Shown: positions 50,676 to 59,835, numbered from the stretch's first letter. The stretch: 64,000 bases of DNA from Microbacterium enclense (GCF_001456955.1 NZ_KQ758469.1:1-64000); one strand, 5' to 3'. The notes: generated by a model not told the origin, from the sequence alone. Translations and numbers: made by a program.

Positions 50676-51998
50676 TCAGCGAGGCAGAACGCCGCCCACG
50701 TGGCGGATCGTGCGTCCGCGCTCGATGACGATGGCGATGCCGCCGACGAGCCACAGCGGGATCTGCGTCAGGAACGCGAGGCGGAACGCATCGAGGGAGT
50801 AGGTCTCGGGCGTGCCCGCGCCCTGGACGTCCATCGCGATGCCGATGAAGAGGATGGCGAGGAGCGCCGCGAGGAAGCCGCCGCCGTTGACGATGCCGGT
50901 CGCCGTGCTGAGGCGATGGCTCGGCGTGAAGGTGCGTGCGTGGTCGAACGCGATCATCGACGCCGGGCCCCCGGTCGACAGCGCGAACATCAGCACGACC
51001 AGCAGCCACACCGGCGCCGGGCCCGGCCAGGCGATGACGACGATCCAGACCACCGCCTGGAACACCACGGTCGGCAGCACCAGCCAGCGGGATCGGCGAG
51101 TGGGATGCCGGCTCGACAGGGCCCCGATGACCGGGCCGCTCAGAATGCTGAAGAGCACGAGCGATGTCATCACGAGCGAGGCCGTCGCGGGCTCGAGCCC
51201 CTCGCCGGCGGTGAGGAAGGGGAAGCCCCACAGGAGCATGAACGCCGTGCCCGCGAACGGTGTCGCGAAGTGCGACCAGAAGCCGAGGCGCGTGCCGGGG
51301 TGCGCCCACGACTCGCTGAAGCCCTTCCGAAGGTCGGGGGCCGACCGCACGACCCGGATCGCGCCCGTCTGCGTGTCGACGGAGGTGTCGACCGGATCGG
51401 AGCGGCGTTCCGGCGGGCGGTTGCGGATGATCGCGTACGTCAAGACGGCGAAGAGCACCCCGAGGCCCGCGACGCTGCCGAAAGCGACGCTCCAGCTGGT
51501 GGCGTGCAGGAGGGCGGCGAGCGGCACGACCGCCACGATCTGTCCCAACTGGCCGATGATGCCCGTCAACTGCACGAGCAGCGGTGCACGTTGCGCGGGG
51601 AACCAGGTGGCGATCACGCGCAGCACGCTCGGGAAGATGGCGGCGTCGCCCGCGCCGATCAGCACGCGGGCCAGGATGCCGATCCCGACGGCATCCGCGA
51701 AAGCCATCACGAGTTGCCCCACCGCCATCAGCACCATGCCGATCGCGATCATCGGTCGCGCACCGAACCGATCGAGCAGGAGGCCGACGGGGATCTGCAT
51801 CGCACCGTAGACGAACAGCTGGATGACGGCGAACATCGACAGCGCCGACGCGTCGGCGTGGAAACGCACCGCGGCATCCACCCCGACGGCGGAGAGCGAC
51901 GTGCGGTTGATGATCGACACGACGTAGGCGAGCACGCCGACGGCCCACAGCGTCCAGGTACGCCACCCCGGCCGGTCGAGGCGCAGGGTGCTGGTCAC
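50676..51998 (-). CDS. MFS transporter
   Basis: A 440-residue protein. I chose GTG 51998 (TSTLRLDRPGWRTW follows); the frame is open 24 codons further without support. Twelve helices are predicted, with the MFS signature after helix 2 (GLLLDRFGARPMIAIGMVL) and a long charged central loop near residues 195-235. It resembles the anion:cation symporter/D-galactonate-type group in helices 1-5 (INRTSLSAVGVDAA, ATWFPAQRAPLLVQLTG). Substrate unknown. It is divergent from purU with 86 bp between starts. Confidence 0.85.
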   Translation of the reverse strand: MTSTLRLDRPGWRTWTLWAVGVLAYVVSIINRTSLSAVGVDAAVRFHADASALSMFAVIQLFVYGAMQIPVGLLLDRFGARPMIAIGMVLMAVGQLVMAFADAVGIGILARVLIGAGDAAIFPSVLRVIATWFPAQRAPLLVQLTGIIGQLGQIVAVVPLAALLHATSWSVAFGSVAGLGVLFAVLTYAIIRNRPPERRSDPVDTSVDTQTGAIRVVRSAPDLRKGFSESWAHPGTRLGFWSHFATPFAGTAFMLLWGFPFLTAGEGLEPATASLVMTSLVLFSILSGPVIGALSSRHPTRRSRWLVLPTVVFQAVVWIVVIAWPGPAPVWLLVVLMFALSTGGPASMIAFDHARTFTPSHRLSTATGIVNGGGFLAALLAILFIGIAMDVQGAGTPETYSLDAFRLAFLTQIPLWLVGGIAIVIERGRTIRHVGGVLPR

Positions 51999-52084
51999 GT
52001 CATCCAGGCTAACCGCGACCACCGACACCGCGGCCGCGGAACGGGTGGTCGGGGAACGACACCCGGGCACGGCAGAATGGTCCG

Positions 52085-52966
52085 ATGGTCTCCGCGAGCC
52101 CCCACCTGCAGCCCGATCACGCCTGCCTCATCGTGCACGGCAAGGACACCCCCGGCATCATCGCCGCGGTCTCGGCCCTCATCGCCCGTCAGGGCGGCAA
52201 CGTCGTCGCGTTCGACCAGTACTCCGACCAGCTGCGCGGCGGCGCGTACTTCCAGCGCGTGGTGTTCCACCGCCCCGACCTGCCCGCGGCCCTCCCCGAG
52301 ATCGAAGCCGACCTCGCCGAGACCCTCGGCGACGGGTTCGATCTCGAGTGGACCCTCACCGACCTGTCGACGCCGAAGCGCATGGCGATCCTGTCGTCGA
52401 AGCAGGACCACTGCCTGCTCGACCTGCTCTGGCGTCACCGCCGCGGAGACCTGCCCGTCAGCATCCCGATGGTCGTGTCGAACCACACCACCTCGGCCGA
52501 CGACGTGCGCTCGTTCGGCGTGCCGTTCTTCCACGTGCCGTCGACGCCGGGCCCCGACAAGTCGGCATCCGAGGCCCGCATTTTGGAGCTCCTGGTCGGC
52601 AACGTCGACTTCATCGTGCTCGCGCGGTACATGCAGATCCTCTCGCCCGACTTCCTCGAGAAGATCGGCGTGCCGGTGATCAACATCCACCACTCGTTCC
52701 TGCCGGCGTTCATCGGCGCGGAGCCCTACAAGAAGGCGAAGGAGCGCGGCGTAAAGCTCATCGGCGCCACCTCGCACTACGTCACCAGCGACCTCGACGA
52801 GGGTCCGATCATCGAGCAGGACACCGTGCGCGTAACGCACGCCGATTCGGCCGCCGAACTCGCCCGCCGCGGCGCCGACGTCGAGCGGCAGGTGCTCGCG
52901 CGCGCCGTGCTGTGGCACGCCGAAGACCGCGTGCTGCGCGACGGCAACCACACCATCGTCTTCTGA
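52085..52966 (+). CDS. purU: Formyltetrahydrofolate deformylase
   Basis: A 293-residue enzyme starting at ATG 52085. It hydrolyses 10-formyl-THF to THF and formate, balancing one-carbon pools. The N-terminal ~90 residues are an ACT domain (HACLIVHGKDTPGIIAAVSA). The formyltransferase domain follows, with N200, H202-H203 (NIHHSFLPAF) and the catalytic Asp at D236/D238 (SDLDEGPII). VFDQYSDQ-type and QMQIL-type segments match PurU rather than PurN. It is a single gene ended by a hairpin shared with the FHA operon. Confidence 0.95.
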   Translation: MVSASPHLQPDHACLIVHGKDTPGIIAAVSALIARQGGNVVAFDQYSDQLRGGAYFQRVVFHRPDLPAALPEIEADLAETLGDGFDLEWTLTDLSTPKRMAILSSKQDHCLLDLLWRHRRGDLPVSIPMVVSNHTTSADDVRSFGVPFFHVPSTPGPDKSASEARILELLVGNVDFIVLARYMQILSPDFLEKIGVPVINIHHSFLPAFIGAEPYKKAKERGVKLIGATSHYVTSDLDEGPIIEQDTVRVTHADSAAELARRGADVERQVLARAVLWHAEDRVLRDGNHTIVF

Positions 52967-52991
52967 CGCGCGGCGGGCGGAGGACCGGGGA

Positions 52992-53025
52992 CGGAGGGAG
53001 GAGCCACAGCGGCATCCTCCCTCCG
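52992..53025. terminator. Bidirectional hairpin after purU
   Basis: CGGAGGGAGGA (52992-53002) and TCCTCCCTCCG (53015-53025) form a perfect 11-bp stem with a 12-base loop between convergent purU and the FHA gene. Confidence 0.7.
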
Positions 53026-53101
53026 CCCATCTCTCGCCCTCCGCCCATCACGCACCCGGGAGCAGTCCGCGGACGCGGCCGGCGGCACGCGCCGGGCGGC
53101 G

Positions 53102-53995
53102 TCAGTCGGGGTCGCCCGCGCGACTGAGCGGACCGGTGCCGCCGCGAGGCGGTTGCTTGCGCTGACGCGCGAGCTCTCCGCCGACGCGGCCCCCGTACGG
53201 GCGTCCGTGATCGGCGAACTCCGCGCGGAAGTACGCCAGCCGCCAGGCGCCGAGCTCGATGCGGGCGCCGGTGCGCAGGATGCGCCCGCCCCCGCCGCGG
53301 CCCGGACCCTGTTCGCGCGCCCCGCCGCCGCCCACGACATCGAACCCGTAGAGCACGTACTCGTCGTCGCCCTCGTGCCGGATCTCGGCGTGCACGGGGG
53401 CGAGGCCCGGAAGGCGCAGGTCGGCCTCTTCACCGGAGCCGATGACCGTCTTGGTCGGCAGCAGGTCGAACTCGCGGGGACGCGAGCCGTCCCACGTGGC
53501 GTCGCCCACCGCGAAGATCAGTCGCGGACGCCCCGACCCGGGCGTGTAGTGGGTCGTCGTGATGCGCCGACGCACCGTGCGATTGATGGTCGGCACGAGC
53601 GGAAAAGGCGTCTCGGGCGGGATCGGGAACGTCAGCACCTGGCCCTTGTTGCGGCGGGTCAGCAGCGGCGCGACGGCGCCCACCGACCCCAGCCGGATGT
53701 GACGCGACCCCGTGATCACGCGTTGCAGAGCGCTCTTCTTCACGTCGCCGAGCTGCAGGATGGGCCCGTCCGGACCCTCGAGCTTCACGGAGATGCCCCG
53801 GGATGCCAAGGCGTCGGCGACCGTGGAGAGCTCGGCGAGCGTGCGCCGACCGTTCCCGGGCAGGCGGGAGGGGTCGCTGACCACGATGCGCACCTCGGTC
53901 CCCGCCGCGGTGATCGTCCCCTCGAACGGCGGGGTGTCGGCATCCGCCCCCTGCTCGTGCTCCGAGAACGAGAGGTCGATGTCGAGGCGCACCAT
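53102..53995 (-). CDS. FHA-domain protein
   Basis: A 297-residue cytoplasmic protein starting at ATG 53995. The C-terminal third has the FHA layout: LLPTKTVIGSGEEADLRLPG, PVHAEIRHEGDDEYVLYG and RILRTGARIELGAWRLAYF. The N-terminal part contains a strand-helix domain resembling a phospho-signal or DUF-type module (RIVVSDPSRLPGNGRRTLAE). The canonical 'SxxH' is PVHAE here, with Pro and Val before the His, so the phosphothreonine pocket may be weakened. It follows the small gene at 54011-54286 by 15 bp and probably acts with it in signalling. Confidence 0.75.
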   Translation of the reverse strand: MVRLDIDLSFSEHEQGADADTPPFEGTITAAGTEVRIVVSDPSRLPGNGRRTLAELSTVADALASRGISVKLEGPDGPILQLGDVKKSALQRVITGSRHIRLGSVGAVAPLLTRRNKGQVLTFPIPPETPFPLVPTINRTVRRRITTTHYTPGSGRPRLIFAVGDATWDGSRPREFDLLPTKTVIGSGEEADLRLPGLAPVHAEIRHEGDDEYVLYGFDVVGGGGAREQGPGRGGGGRILRTGARIELGAWRLAYFRAEFADHGRPYGGRVGGELARQRKQPPRGGTGPLSRAGDPD

Positions 53996-54010
53996 GACGC
54001 CCGCCGCCCC

Positions 54011-54286
54011 TCAGTTGCCGCGGTACGGGTCGGACCCGGCCGCGGTGTCGTCGCTCGTGGTGACGCGGAGCGTGCCGTTGAGCTTCCAGGTGGCGCGCGG
54101 GGCGTCGGGGCCGATGTCGCGCGGAACCTCGACGGTCATGTCGACGAAGGAGTAGTTGACGGCGGCGCCGCGCCCGGTCAGGTACGACCACATCTCGCGG
54201 CCGAGGTCGGTCCAGTCGGTGATCGAGTGCCCCTCGGGGCCGCTGGAATCGGCGAACGGATCGGTGGTGGAAGTGGAGTCGGACAT
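54011..54286 (-). CDS. Small protein upstream of the FHA gene
   Basis: A 91-residue protein. I chose ATG 54286 with GAAGGGATC about 8 bases upstream; a GTG 33 bases earlier is possible. An acidic, Ser/Thr-rich N-terminus (DSTSTTDPFADSSGPEGHS) is followed by a compact beta-type domain (TDLGREMWSYLTGRGAAVNY, VDMTVEVPRDIG, TWKLNGTLRVTTSD). The Thr-rich start could be phosphorylated and bound by the neighbouring FHA protein; this is a guess from gene order. No family is recognised. Confidence 0.58.
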   Translation of the reverse strand: MSDSTSTTDPFADSSGPEGHSITDWTDLGREMWSYLTGRGAAVNYSFVDMTVEVPRDIGPDAPRATWKLNGTLRVTTSDDTAAGSDPYRGN

Positions 54287-54403
54287 GTCGGCGGATCCCT
54301 TCTTTCGCTTCGAGGCCACCAGGGTCCCAGCGCGACGAGGCGCCGAAGGAGGGATTGCGCTCGTGGCCGGGGTGCGGGACCATCCGCGCCGGCGCCGCGA
54401 GCC

Positions 54404-55372
54404 TCAGTACACGTACTCCATGAGCTCGACGCCCAGCACCCGGAACGCGTCGTGCGCGCGCAGGCGGTGCGCGATCGTCAGGTCGTCGAAGTTGACGATG
54501 AGAGCGTAGGCCACCCCCGAACGAGGCCCGCCGAGCACGCCGGCCTCAGCTCGCACGCCCGCCGCGCGTCCGGTCTTGTTGACGAACAGCAGCCCGTGCC
54601 GATCGTTCTCGTGCGCGAACGGATCGAGGCCGGTGGCGGATGCCACGAGCGAGAGGTCGTGGTTGAGGCTGAGCCACTCCGCGACCTGCGCGCTCACCCC
54701 GGGCGAGACGATCGTGGAGTTCACGAGTCCCGCGAACACCTGGGCCATCTCGCGCGCGGTCGACAGCGCGAGGTGCGGGGCGTCGTCGGGGCCGCGGTCG
54801 TCACGGAAACGGTCGAGCAGCGCGGTCCGACGCAGGCCCAGCTGTTCGATGCGCGTGCGCACGGCGTCGAGCCCCACCCGACGCAGGAGCGCATTGACGG
54901 CGAGCGCGTCGCCCGACGAGGCGGCCAGCAGCGCGATGTCGACCAGGGGCAGGGCCGGTGCCTTCAGGTGCTGCCACACGCCCCCGTGCGCCGCGCCGTG
55001 CACGGTCGAGCGGTCGATGATCTCGAGGGGATCGATGCGGCCCGCTTCGAAGGATGCCGCCACTTCGACGAGCAGCGGCACGACCCCGAGGCCGCCGACC
55101 GGCAGCGTGATGAAATCGTCGCCGGCGAGCACTTCCGACCCGCCGTCGAGGTCGTCGATGCGCACCGACACCTGCGCACCCGACGCCGCGAGCTCATCGA
55201 GGGCGCGCAGCGTCGCCGTGAACGAGCGCCGCCCCGCGGCCGCGCGGCGGGGCAGACGCTTCGGTCCCTTGCGACCGGCACCGCGCAGGGCCGGGGCGTC
55301 GCGTCGAGACGACGCCACCGGCCCGCCGACGGGGTCGGGCGCGGCGGGCTCGGGAACCGGGGGCATGCCCAC
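54404..55372 (-). CDS. Class A beta-lactamase-fold protein lacking the SxxK serine
   Basis: A 322-residue protein. I chose GTG 55372 because GGAAGGAG lies 8 bases upstream; ATG 55366 is also possible. The layout is that of class A serine hydrolases: a helix-strand start, then LPVGGLGVVPLLVEVAA where SxxK should sit, SSGDALAVNALLRRVG where SDN sits, and VNKTGRAAG for KTG. The SxxK serine and lysine and the SDN asparagine are missing; only KTG survives. No signal peptide is evident, only a basic, Pro-rich N-terminus. It is therefore unlikely to hydrolyse beta-lactams and is more likely a binding or regulatory pseudoenzyme. Confidence 0.72.
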   Translation of the reverse strand: MGMPPVPEPAAPDPVGGPVASSRRDAPALRGAGRKGPKRLPRRAAAGRRSFTATLRALDELAASGAQVSVRIDDLDGGSEVLAGDDFITLPVGGLGVVPLLVEVAASFEAGRIDPLEIIDRSTVHGAAHGGVWQHLKAPALPLVDIALLAASSGDALAVNALLRRVGLDAVRTRIEQLGLRRTALLDRFRDDRGPDDAPHLALSTAREMAQVFAGLVNSTIVSPGVSAQVAEWLSLNHDLSLVASATGLDPFAHENDRHGLLFVNKTGRAAGVRAEAGVLGGPRSGVAYALIVNFDDLTIAHRLRAHDAFRVLGVELMEYVY

Positions 55373-55414
55373 GAGCGTGGCTCCTTCCGTGTCAGGAAGA
55401 CAACAAACGCGACC

Positions 55415-57397
55415 TCACCAGATGGTGACGCGTTGGTCGGCGTCGAGCCACAGCGCGTCGCCCTCGGTCACACCGAAGGCCGTGTAGAACGCGTCGATGT
55501 TGCGCACGATCTGGTTGCACCGGAACTCGTTGGGCGAGTGCGGGTCGATCGTGAGCAGGCGGATGGTCTCGGCATCCCGGCCCTTCTGCTGCCAGATCTG
55601 CGCCCAGCTCAGCAGCAGACGCTGGATGCCGGTGTACCCGTCGACCACGGGGCCGTCGGGCTCGGTCTCGCCCTGCTCGGCGAGGAAGAGCCGGTACGCG
55701 GCGATCGCGATGCCGAGGCCGCCGAGGTCGCCGATGTTCTCGCCGATCGTGAGCTTGCCGTTGACGTGGTGCTCGTCGCTCAGCCCCTGGGGCACGAGGG
55801 CCTCGTACTGGGCGATGAGGGCCTTGGTGCGTTCCTCGAACGCCGCGCGGTCGGCATCCGTCCACCAGTCGCGGAGCGACCCGTCGGCGTCGAAGCGGCT
55901 GCCCTGGTCATCGAAGCCGTGCCCGATCTCGTGGCCGATGACCGCGCCGATCCCGCCGTAGTTGGCGGCGGCGTCGCGATCGGCGTCGAAGAAGGGGTAC
56001 TGCAGAATCGCCGCGGGGAACACGATCTCGTTCATGAGCGGGTTGTAGTACGCGTTGACCGTCTGCGGGGTCATGTACCACTCGTCGCGGTCGATCGGCT
56101 GCCCGACCTTCGCCAGCTGGCGGTCGTGCTCCCACACGTGCGCGCGCCGGACGTTGCCGACGAGGTCGCCCGCGTCGATCTCGACGGCGGAGTAGTCCTT
56201 CCACCGCACCGGGTAGCCGATCTTGGGCACGAAGGTGTCGAGTTTGGCGAGGGCCCTCTGGCGCGTCTCGTCGGTCATCCAGTCGAGGTTCTGGATCGAC
56301 CCGCGGTACGCCTCGATGAGGTGCGCGACGAGGCCGTCCATGGCATCCTTCGCCGACGGCGTGAAGTGCCGCTCGACGTAGACCTTGCCGATCGCCTCGC
56401 CCAGCGCCGCCTCGACGAGGCTGACTCCGCGCTTCCAGCGCTCGCGGTTGACGGGGACGCCGGTGAGCTGCGTGCCGTAGAACGCGAAGTTCTCGGCGAC
56501 GAAGTCGTCGGACAGGAAGGCCGCCGCCGCGTGCACGATCTTGAAGCGCAGCCATGCCTTCCAGTCGTCGAGACGCTCCTCGACGAGCAGACCGCCGAGG
56601 GACTCGACGAAGCTCGGCTGGTAGACGACGACCTCGGCGAAGGCGTCTTCGTGCCCGGACGCGACGCCCGCGCGCCACGGCTCCAGGTCGACGCCGGCGA
56701 GCGCGACGGTGTCGTCCCACGTTTTGAGGTTGTAGGTCTTGACCGAGTCGCGGCTGTCTTCGCGCGACCAGTGGTGCGAGGCGATCTCGGTCTCGAGGGC
56801 GAAGATGCGATCGGCGGATGCCGCGGCCTCGGCGACGCCGGCGAGTTCGAGGATGCGCGTGATGTGGCCGCGGTAGGCCTCGCGCGTCTCGGCGAAGTTC
56901 TCGAGCGTGTAGTAGCTCTCATCGGGCAGCGAGATGCCGCCCTGGTAGATCACCGGCACGTATCGCGTGGGGTCGCCCGGGTCGGGTTCGACGAAGAGGG
57001 CGATGAGGCCGCTGATTCCGTCGCGCTCGAGCTCGCCGACGAGCCGGAGGAAGGAGGGGATGCCGTCGACACCGTCGACGCGGTCCAGCTGCGGCGCGAG
57101 GGGCTCGCCGCCGAGCGCACCGATGCGGTCGGTGTCCATGAAGCTGGCGTACAGGTCGCCGATCTTGCGGGCTTCGCTGCCCGGCTCGGCGTCTTGCGAC
57201 TCCTGCACGATGGCGCGCACGTCGGCCTCGGCCTGCTCGGCGATGAGGTGGAACGACCCCCAGCGGGCCTTGTCGTCGGGGATCTCGGTGCGCTCCAGCC
57301 AGCTGCCGTTCACGTGGCGGAACAGGTCGTCCTGCGGGCGGATCTCGGTGCTGAGCTCGTCGAGCGCGAGACCGGAGGAGCGGGGGATGTCGGTCAT
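55415..57397 (-). CDS. M13-family metallopeptidase (neprilysin/PepO-like)
   Basis: A 660-residue zinc endopeptidase starting at ATG 57397; the open frame extends upstream through a repeat region that is not coding. The N-terminal M13 domain begins IRPQDDLFRHVNGSWLERTE. The catalytic HExxH is H489-E490-x-x-H493 (GHEIGHGFDDQ), the third ligand and ExxxD are in GENIGDLGG, and NAYYNP and a C-terminal FRCNQIVRNIDAFY match the family. There is no signal peptide, as in PepO-type bacterial members, so it cleaves peptides in the cytoplasm. It lies 42 bp after the beta-lactamase-fold gene's start and is transcribed toward it. Confidence 0.93.
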   Translation of the reverse strand: MTDIPRSSGLALDELSTEIRPQDDLFRHVNGSWLERTEIPDDKARWGSFHLIAEQAEADVRAIVQESQDAEPGSEARKIGDLYASFMDTDRIGALGGEPLAPQLDRVDGVDGIPSFLRLVGELERDGISGLIALFVEPDPGDPTRYVPVIYQGGISLPDESYYTLENFAETREAYRGHITRILELAGVAEAAASADRIFALETEIASHHWSREDSRDSVKTYNLKTWDDTVALAGVDLEPWRAGVASGHEDAFAEVVVYQPSFVESLGGLLVEERLDDWKAWLRFKIVHAAAAFLSDDFVAENFAFYGTQLTGVPVNRERWKRGVSLVEAALGEAIGKVYVERHFTPSAKDAMDGLVAHLIEAYRGSIQNLDWMTDETRQRALAKLDTFVPKIGYPVRWKDYSAVEIDAGDLVGNVRRAHVWEHDRQLAKVGQPIDRDEWYMTPQTVNAYYNPLMNEIVFPAAILQYPFFDADRDAAANYGGIGAVIGHEIGHGFDDQGSRFDADGSLRDWWTDADRAAFEERTKALIAQYEALVPQGLSDEHHVNGKLTIGENIGDLGGLGIAIAAYRLFLAEQGETEPDGPVVDGYTGIQRLLLSWAQIWQQKGRDAETIRLLTIDPHSPNEFRCNQIVRNIDAFYTAFGVTEGDALWLDADQRVTIW

Positions 57398-57502
57398 GCA
57401 GACAGGATAGAGGCCGCTTCTCTGTGCCGGCTCCGAGGAGTGGGGAGGCTGCCAGCTCGCCGCGCGGTCGACGGCCCGGTTTCCACCGCGCACAACCTCC
57501 GC

Positions 57503-57556
57503 GATGTGCACAACCTCAGCGGCATCCCCCCGATGCCGGCAGAGGTTGTGCACATC
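57503..57556. repeat. 54-bp hairpin between the M13 peptidase and MATE genes
   Basis: Perfect 15-bp arms GATGTGCACAACCTC and GAGGTTGTGCACATC enclose GGCATC...GATGCC, so an almost continuous ~23-bp stem forms. A partial third copy (CGCACAACCTCCGCGATGTG) overlaps the left arm. It lies between two divergent genes, where a terminator is not needed. It could be an operator or a dispersed palindromic repeat. Confidence 0.65.
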
Positions 57557-57605
57557 ACTGACGTTGTGACGCTTGACCTCAGCATCCGCGAGACCGGGGC
57601 CTGGC

Positions 57606-57633
57606 GCCCGATGCCCGATGCCCGATGCCCGAT
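57606..57633 (+). repeat. Four tandem copies of a 7-bp unit upstream of the MATE gene
   Basis: GCCCGAT is repeated four times without interruption, ending 27 bp before the MATE start codon. It falls in the promoter/leader region. Copy number could vary by slippage. Confidence 0.75.
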
Positions 57634-57660
57634 GTCGGGGGTCCGCCATAGGCTCGAGGA

Positions 57661-58989
57661 GTGACGACCACACCGCCGGCGACGCTGAACCGCTCCATCC
57701 TGCGGCTCGCCGTTCCGGCGCTCGGCGCGCTCATCGCCGAACCCCTCTTCCTCATCGTCGACGCCGCGATGGTCGGGCACCTCGGCGTCGCACCGCTGGC
57801 GGGCCTCGGCATCGCCGGAGCGGTGCTTCACACGATCGTCGGGCTCATGGTGTTCCTGGCCTACTCGACGACACCGGCCGTCGCGCGACGGTTCGGCGCG
57901 GGAGAGCCCGGGCGCGCGGTCTCGGTGGGTATCGACGGCATGTGGCTCGCACTCGCCCTCGGCGCGGTGCTCGCGGCCGTCGGCGCCATCGTGTCGCCGC
58001 TCGTGGTCGACCTCTTCGGAGCCGCGCCCGACGTCGCCGAGAACGCCCGCACCTATCTGACGATCTCGATGTGGGGCCTGCCCGCGATGCTCGTCGTCTT
58101 CGCGGCGACCGGCCTGCTGCGGGGCATGCAGAACACCGTGACGCCCCTGTGGATCGCCGGTCTCGGCTTCGGCGCCAACGCCCTGCTGAACGCGTTGTTC
58201 ATCTACGGCTTCGGGTGGGGCATCGCCGGCTCCGCGGTCGGTACGGTCGCGGCGCAGTGGGGAATGGTGGGCGCCTACGTGCTGGTCGTGCGTCGACTGG
58301 CGCGGCTGCACGCGGCATCCATCCGCCCGCAGCGCGAGGGCCTCGGCGGAACCGTGCGTTCGGGCGGCTGGTTGTTCCTGCGCACGGTGAGCCTGCGCGC
58401 GGCGTTCCTGGCGACGGTGGCGGTGGCCACGGGCCTGGGGTCCGCCGAGCTCGCCGGGTGGCAGATCGCCTTCACCATCTTCTCGACGGCGGCCTTCGCG
58501 CTCGACGCCCTGGCGATCGCCGCGCAGGCGCTCATCGGCCGCGCGCTCGGCGCCGCCGATACCGAGACGGTCGGGCGGGTGCTCGGCCGAACGAGCGCGT
58601 GGGGCATCTGGTTCGGCGTGGCGGTCGGGGCCCTCGTAGCGGCGTCGTCGGGCGTGCTGGGCCTGGTGTTCACGGGGGATGCCGAGATCGCCGCGCTCAT
58701 CCAGCCCGCGCTGCTGGTGCTCGCGGTCGCACAGCCGCTCGCGGCATTCGTGTTCGTGCTCGACGGCGTGCTCATCGGCGCGGGCGACGCGCGCTACCTC
58801 GCGCTGGCCGGTGTGCTCAATCTCGTGCCGTACGTGCCCGCGCTCGTGCTCGTCGCGGTGTTCGCCGGGGGCGGTGCGGCGGGGCTCGCGTGGCTGGCCG
58901 CGGCGTTCTTCGGGGTGTACATGCTCGCGCGGGCGATCACGCTCGGCCTGCGCGTGCGCGGTAAGGCCTGGATGACGGCGGGAAGCTGA
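57661..58989 (+). CDS. MATE-family efflux transporter (DinF-like)
   Basis: A 442-residue protein starting at GTG 57661, with GAGGA a few bases upstream. Twelve helices are predicted in two six-helix halves. Helix 1 begins RSILRLAVPALGALIAEPLF, with the conserved VDAAMVGHLG after it, and the second half repeats the pattern (FLRTVSLRAAFLATVAVATG). The length is typical of DinF/NorM transporters, which export cationic drugs or metabolites using H+ or Na+. The 7-bp repeat and the hairpin upstream may affect its expression. Confidence 0.88.
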   Translation: MTTTPPATLNRSILRLAVPALGALIAEPLFLIVDAAMVGHLGVAPLAGLGIAGAVLHTIVGLMVFLAYSTTPAVARRFGAGEPGRAVSVGIDGMWLALALGAVLAAVGAIVSPLVVDLFGAAPDVAENARTYLTISMWGLPAMLVVFAATGLLRGMQNTVTPLWIAGLGFGANALLNALFIYGFGWGIAGSAVGTVAAQWGMVGAYVLVVRRLARLHAASIRPQREGLGGTVRSGGWLFLRTVSLRAAFLATVAVATGLGSAELAGWQIAFTIFSTAAFALDALAIAAQALIGRALGAADTETVGRVLGRTSAWGIWFGVAVGALVAASSGVLGLVFTGDAEIAALIQPALLVLAVAQPLAAFVFVLDGVLIGAGDARYLALAGVLNLVPYVPALVLVAVFAGGGAAGLAWLAAAFFGVYMLARAITLGLRVRGKAWMTAGS

Positions 58990-59013
58990 AGCGGCTCCTC
59001 GTGCGGCGGGCGG

Positions 59014-59667
59014 TCACGCCCAGCGGCGACACCACTCGTACATGATCACCGCGGCCGCCGAGGCGGCGTTGATCGAGCGCGTCGAGCCGTACTGCGTGAT
59101 CTCGACGACCCCGGTCGCCGCGGCGATCGCCTCGGGCGAGAGCCCCGGCCCCTCGTGGCCGAACAGCAGCACGCACCGCTCGGGCAGATCGGCCCGGTCG
59201 ACCGGAACCGACCCCTCGACGTTGTCCACCGCGATCACGGGCAGACCCGCCGCGCGGGCCCATGCCGTGAAGGCCTCGACGTCTTCGTGGTGGCGCACGT
59301 GCTGGTAGCGGTCGGTCACCATGGCGCCGCGGCGGTTCCAGCGGCGCTTGCCGACGATGTGCACCTCGGCGGCCAGGAACGCGTTGGCGCTGCGCACGAT
59401 CGACCCGATGTTGAGGTCGTGCTGCCAGTTCTCGATCGCGACGTGGAACGGATGCCGCTTGGCATCCAGGTCGGCGATGATCGCGTCCATCGTCCAGTAG
59501 CGGTACTCGTCGACCACGTTGCGCCGGTCGCCCTCCGCGAGCAGCTCGCGGTCGTACCGCGCGTCGTCGGGCCACTCCCCCGGCCACGGGCCGACGCCGT
59601 GGGCGGGTTCGCCCGCCGGTTCGTCGAACGGGGGTGTTGCCGGCGTGGTCTGGTCGGCATCCGTCAC
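59014..59667 (-). CDS. TrmH/SpoU-family RNA 2'-O-methyltransferase
   Basis: A 217-residue protein starting at GTG 59667. It has the SPOUT trefoil-knot motifs: NIGSIVRSANAFLAAEVHIV (motif 1, with the catalytic Arg and Asn), CVLLFGHEGPGLSPEAI (motif 2) and VVEITQYGSTRSINAASAAAV (motif 3). It uses S-adenosylmethionine to methylate a ribose in tRNA or rRNA. An acidic, Pro-rich 30-residue N-terminus is extra. The exact target cannot be assigned; some relatives act on tRNA and others on 23S rRNA. Confidence 0.9.
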   Translation of the reverse strand: MTDADQTTPATPPFDEPAGEPAHGVGPWPGEWPDDARYDRELLAEGDRRNVVDEYRYWTMDAIIADLDAKRHPFHVAIENWQHDLNIGSIVRSANAFLAAEVHIVGKRRWNRRGAMVTDRYQHVRHHEDVEAFTAWARAAGLPVIAVDNVEGSVPVDRADLPERCVLLFGHEGPGLSPEAIAAATGVVEITQYGSTRSINAASAAAVIMYEWCRRWA

Positions 59668-59835
59668 CGCCTCAGGCTACCCGCGCGCCGCGCGCACCCG
59701 CCGCCGCGGCCGCGGGGCGGAGCGTCCGTTCGTCACCTCGGCGGGCACCTGCGACCGTCCCTGCGGCGGCGGAGCGAGAGGTCTCGCACGAGCGCTGCGC
59801 AGGAGTCGAGATCGCCGCACCCGCGCGCACATCGC

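Noticed and set aside
54404..55372. Call of an active beta-lactamase (resistance gene)
   Set aside because: The SxxK serine and lysine and the SDN asparagine are absent and there is no signal peptide, so a resistance function is not supported.
57606..57633. Tandem GCCCGAT copies considered as a CRISPR remnant
   Set aside because: The units are 7 bp and contiguous with no spacers, so it is a microsatellite. No CRISPR array or cas gene was seen in the window.
53153..57664. 1503-codon open frame on the + strand over the FHA, beta-lactamase-fold and M13 genes
   Set aside because: It is antisense to four recognisable - strand genes and has only repetitive Val/Asp/Arg-rich composition.
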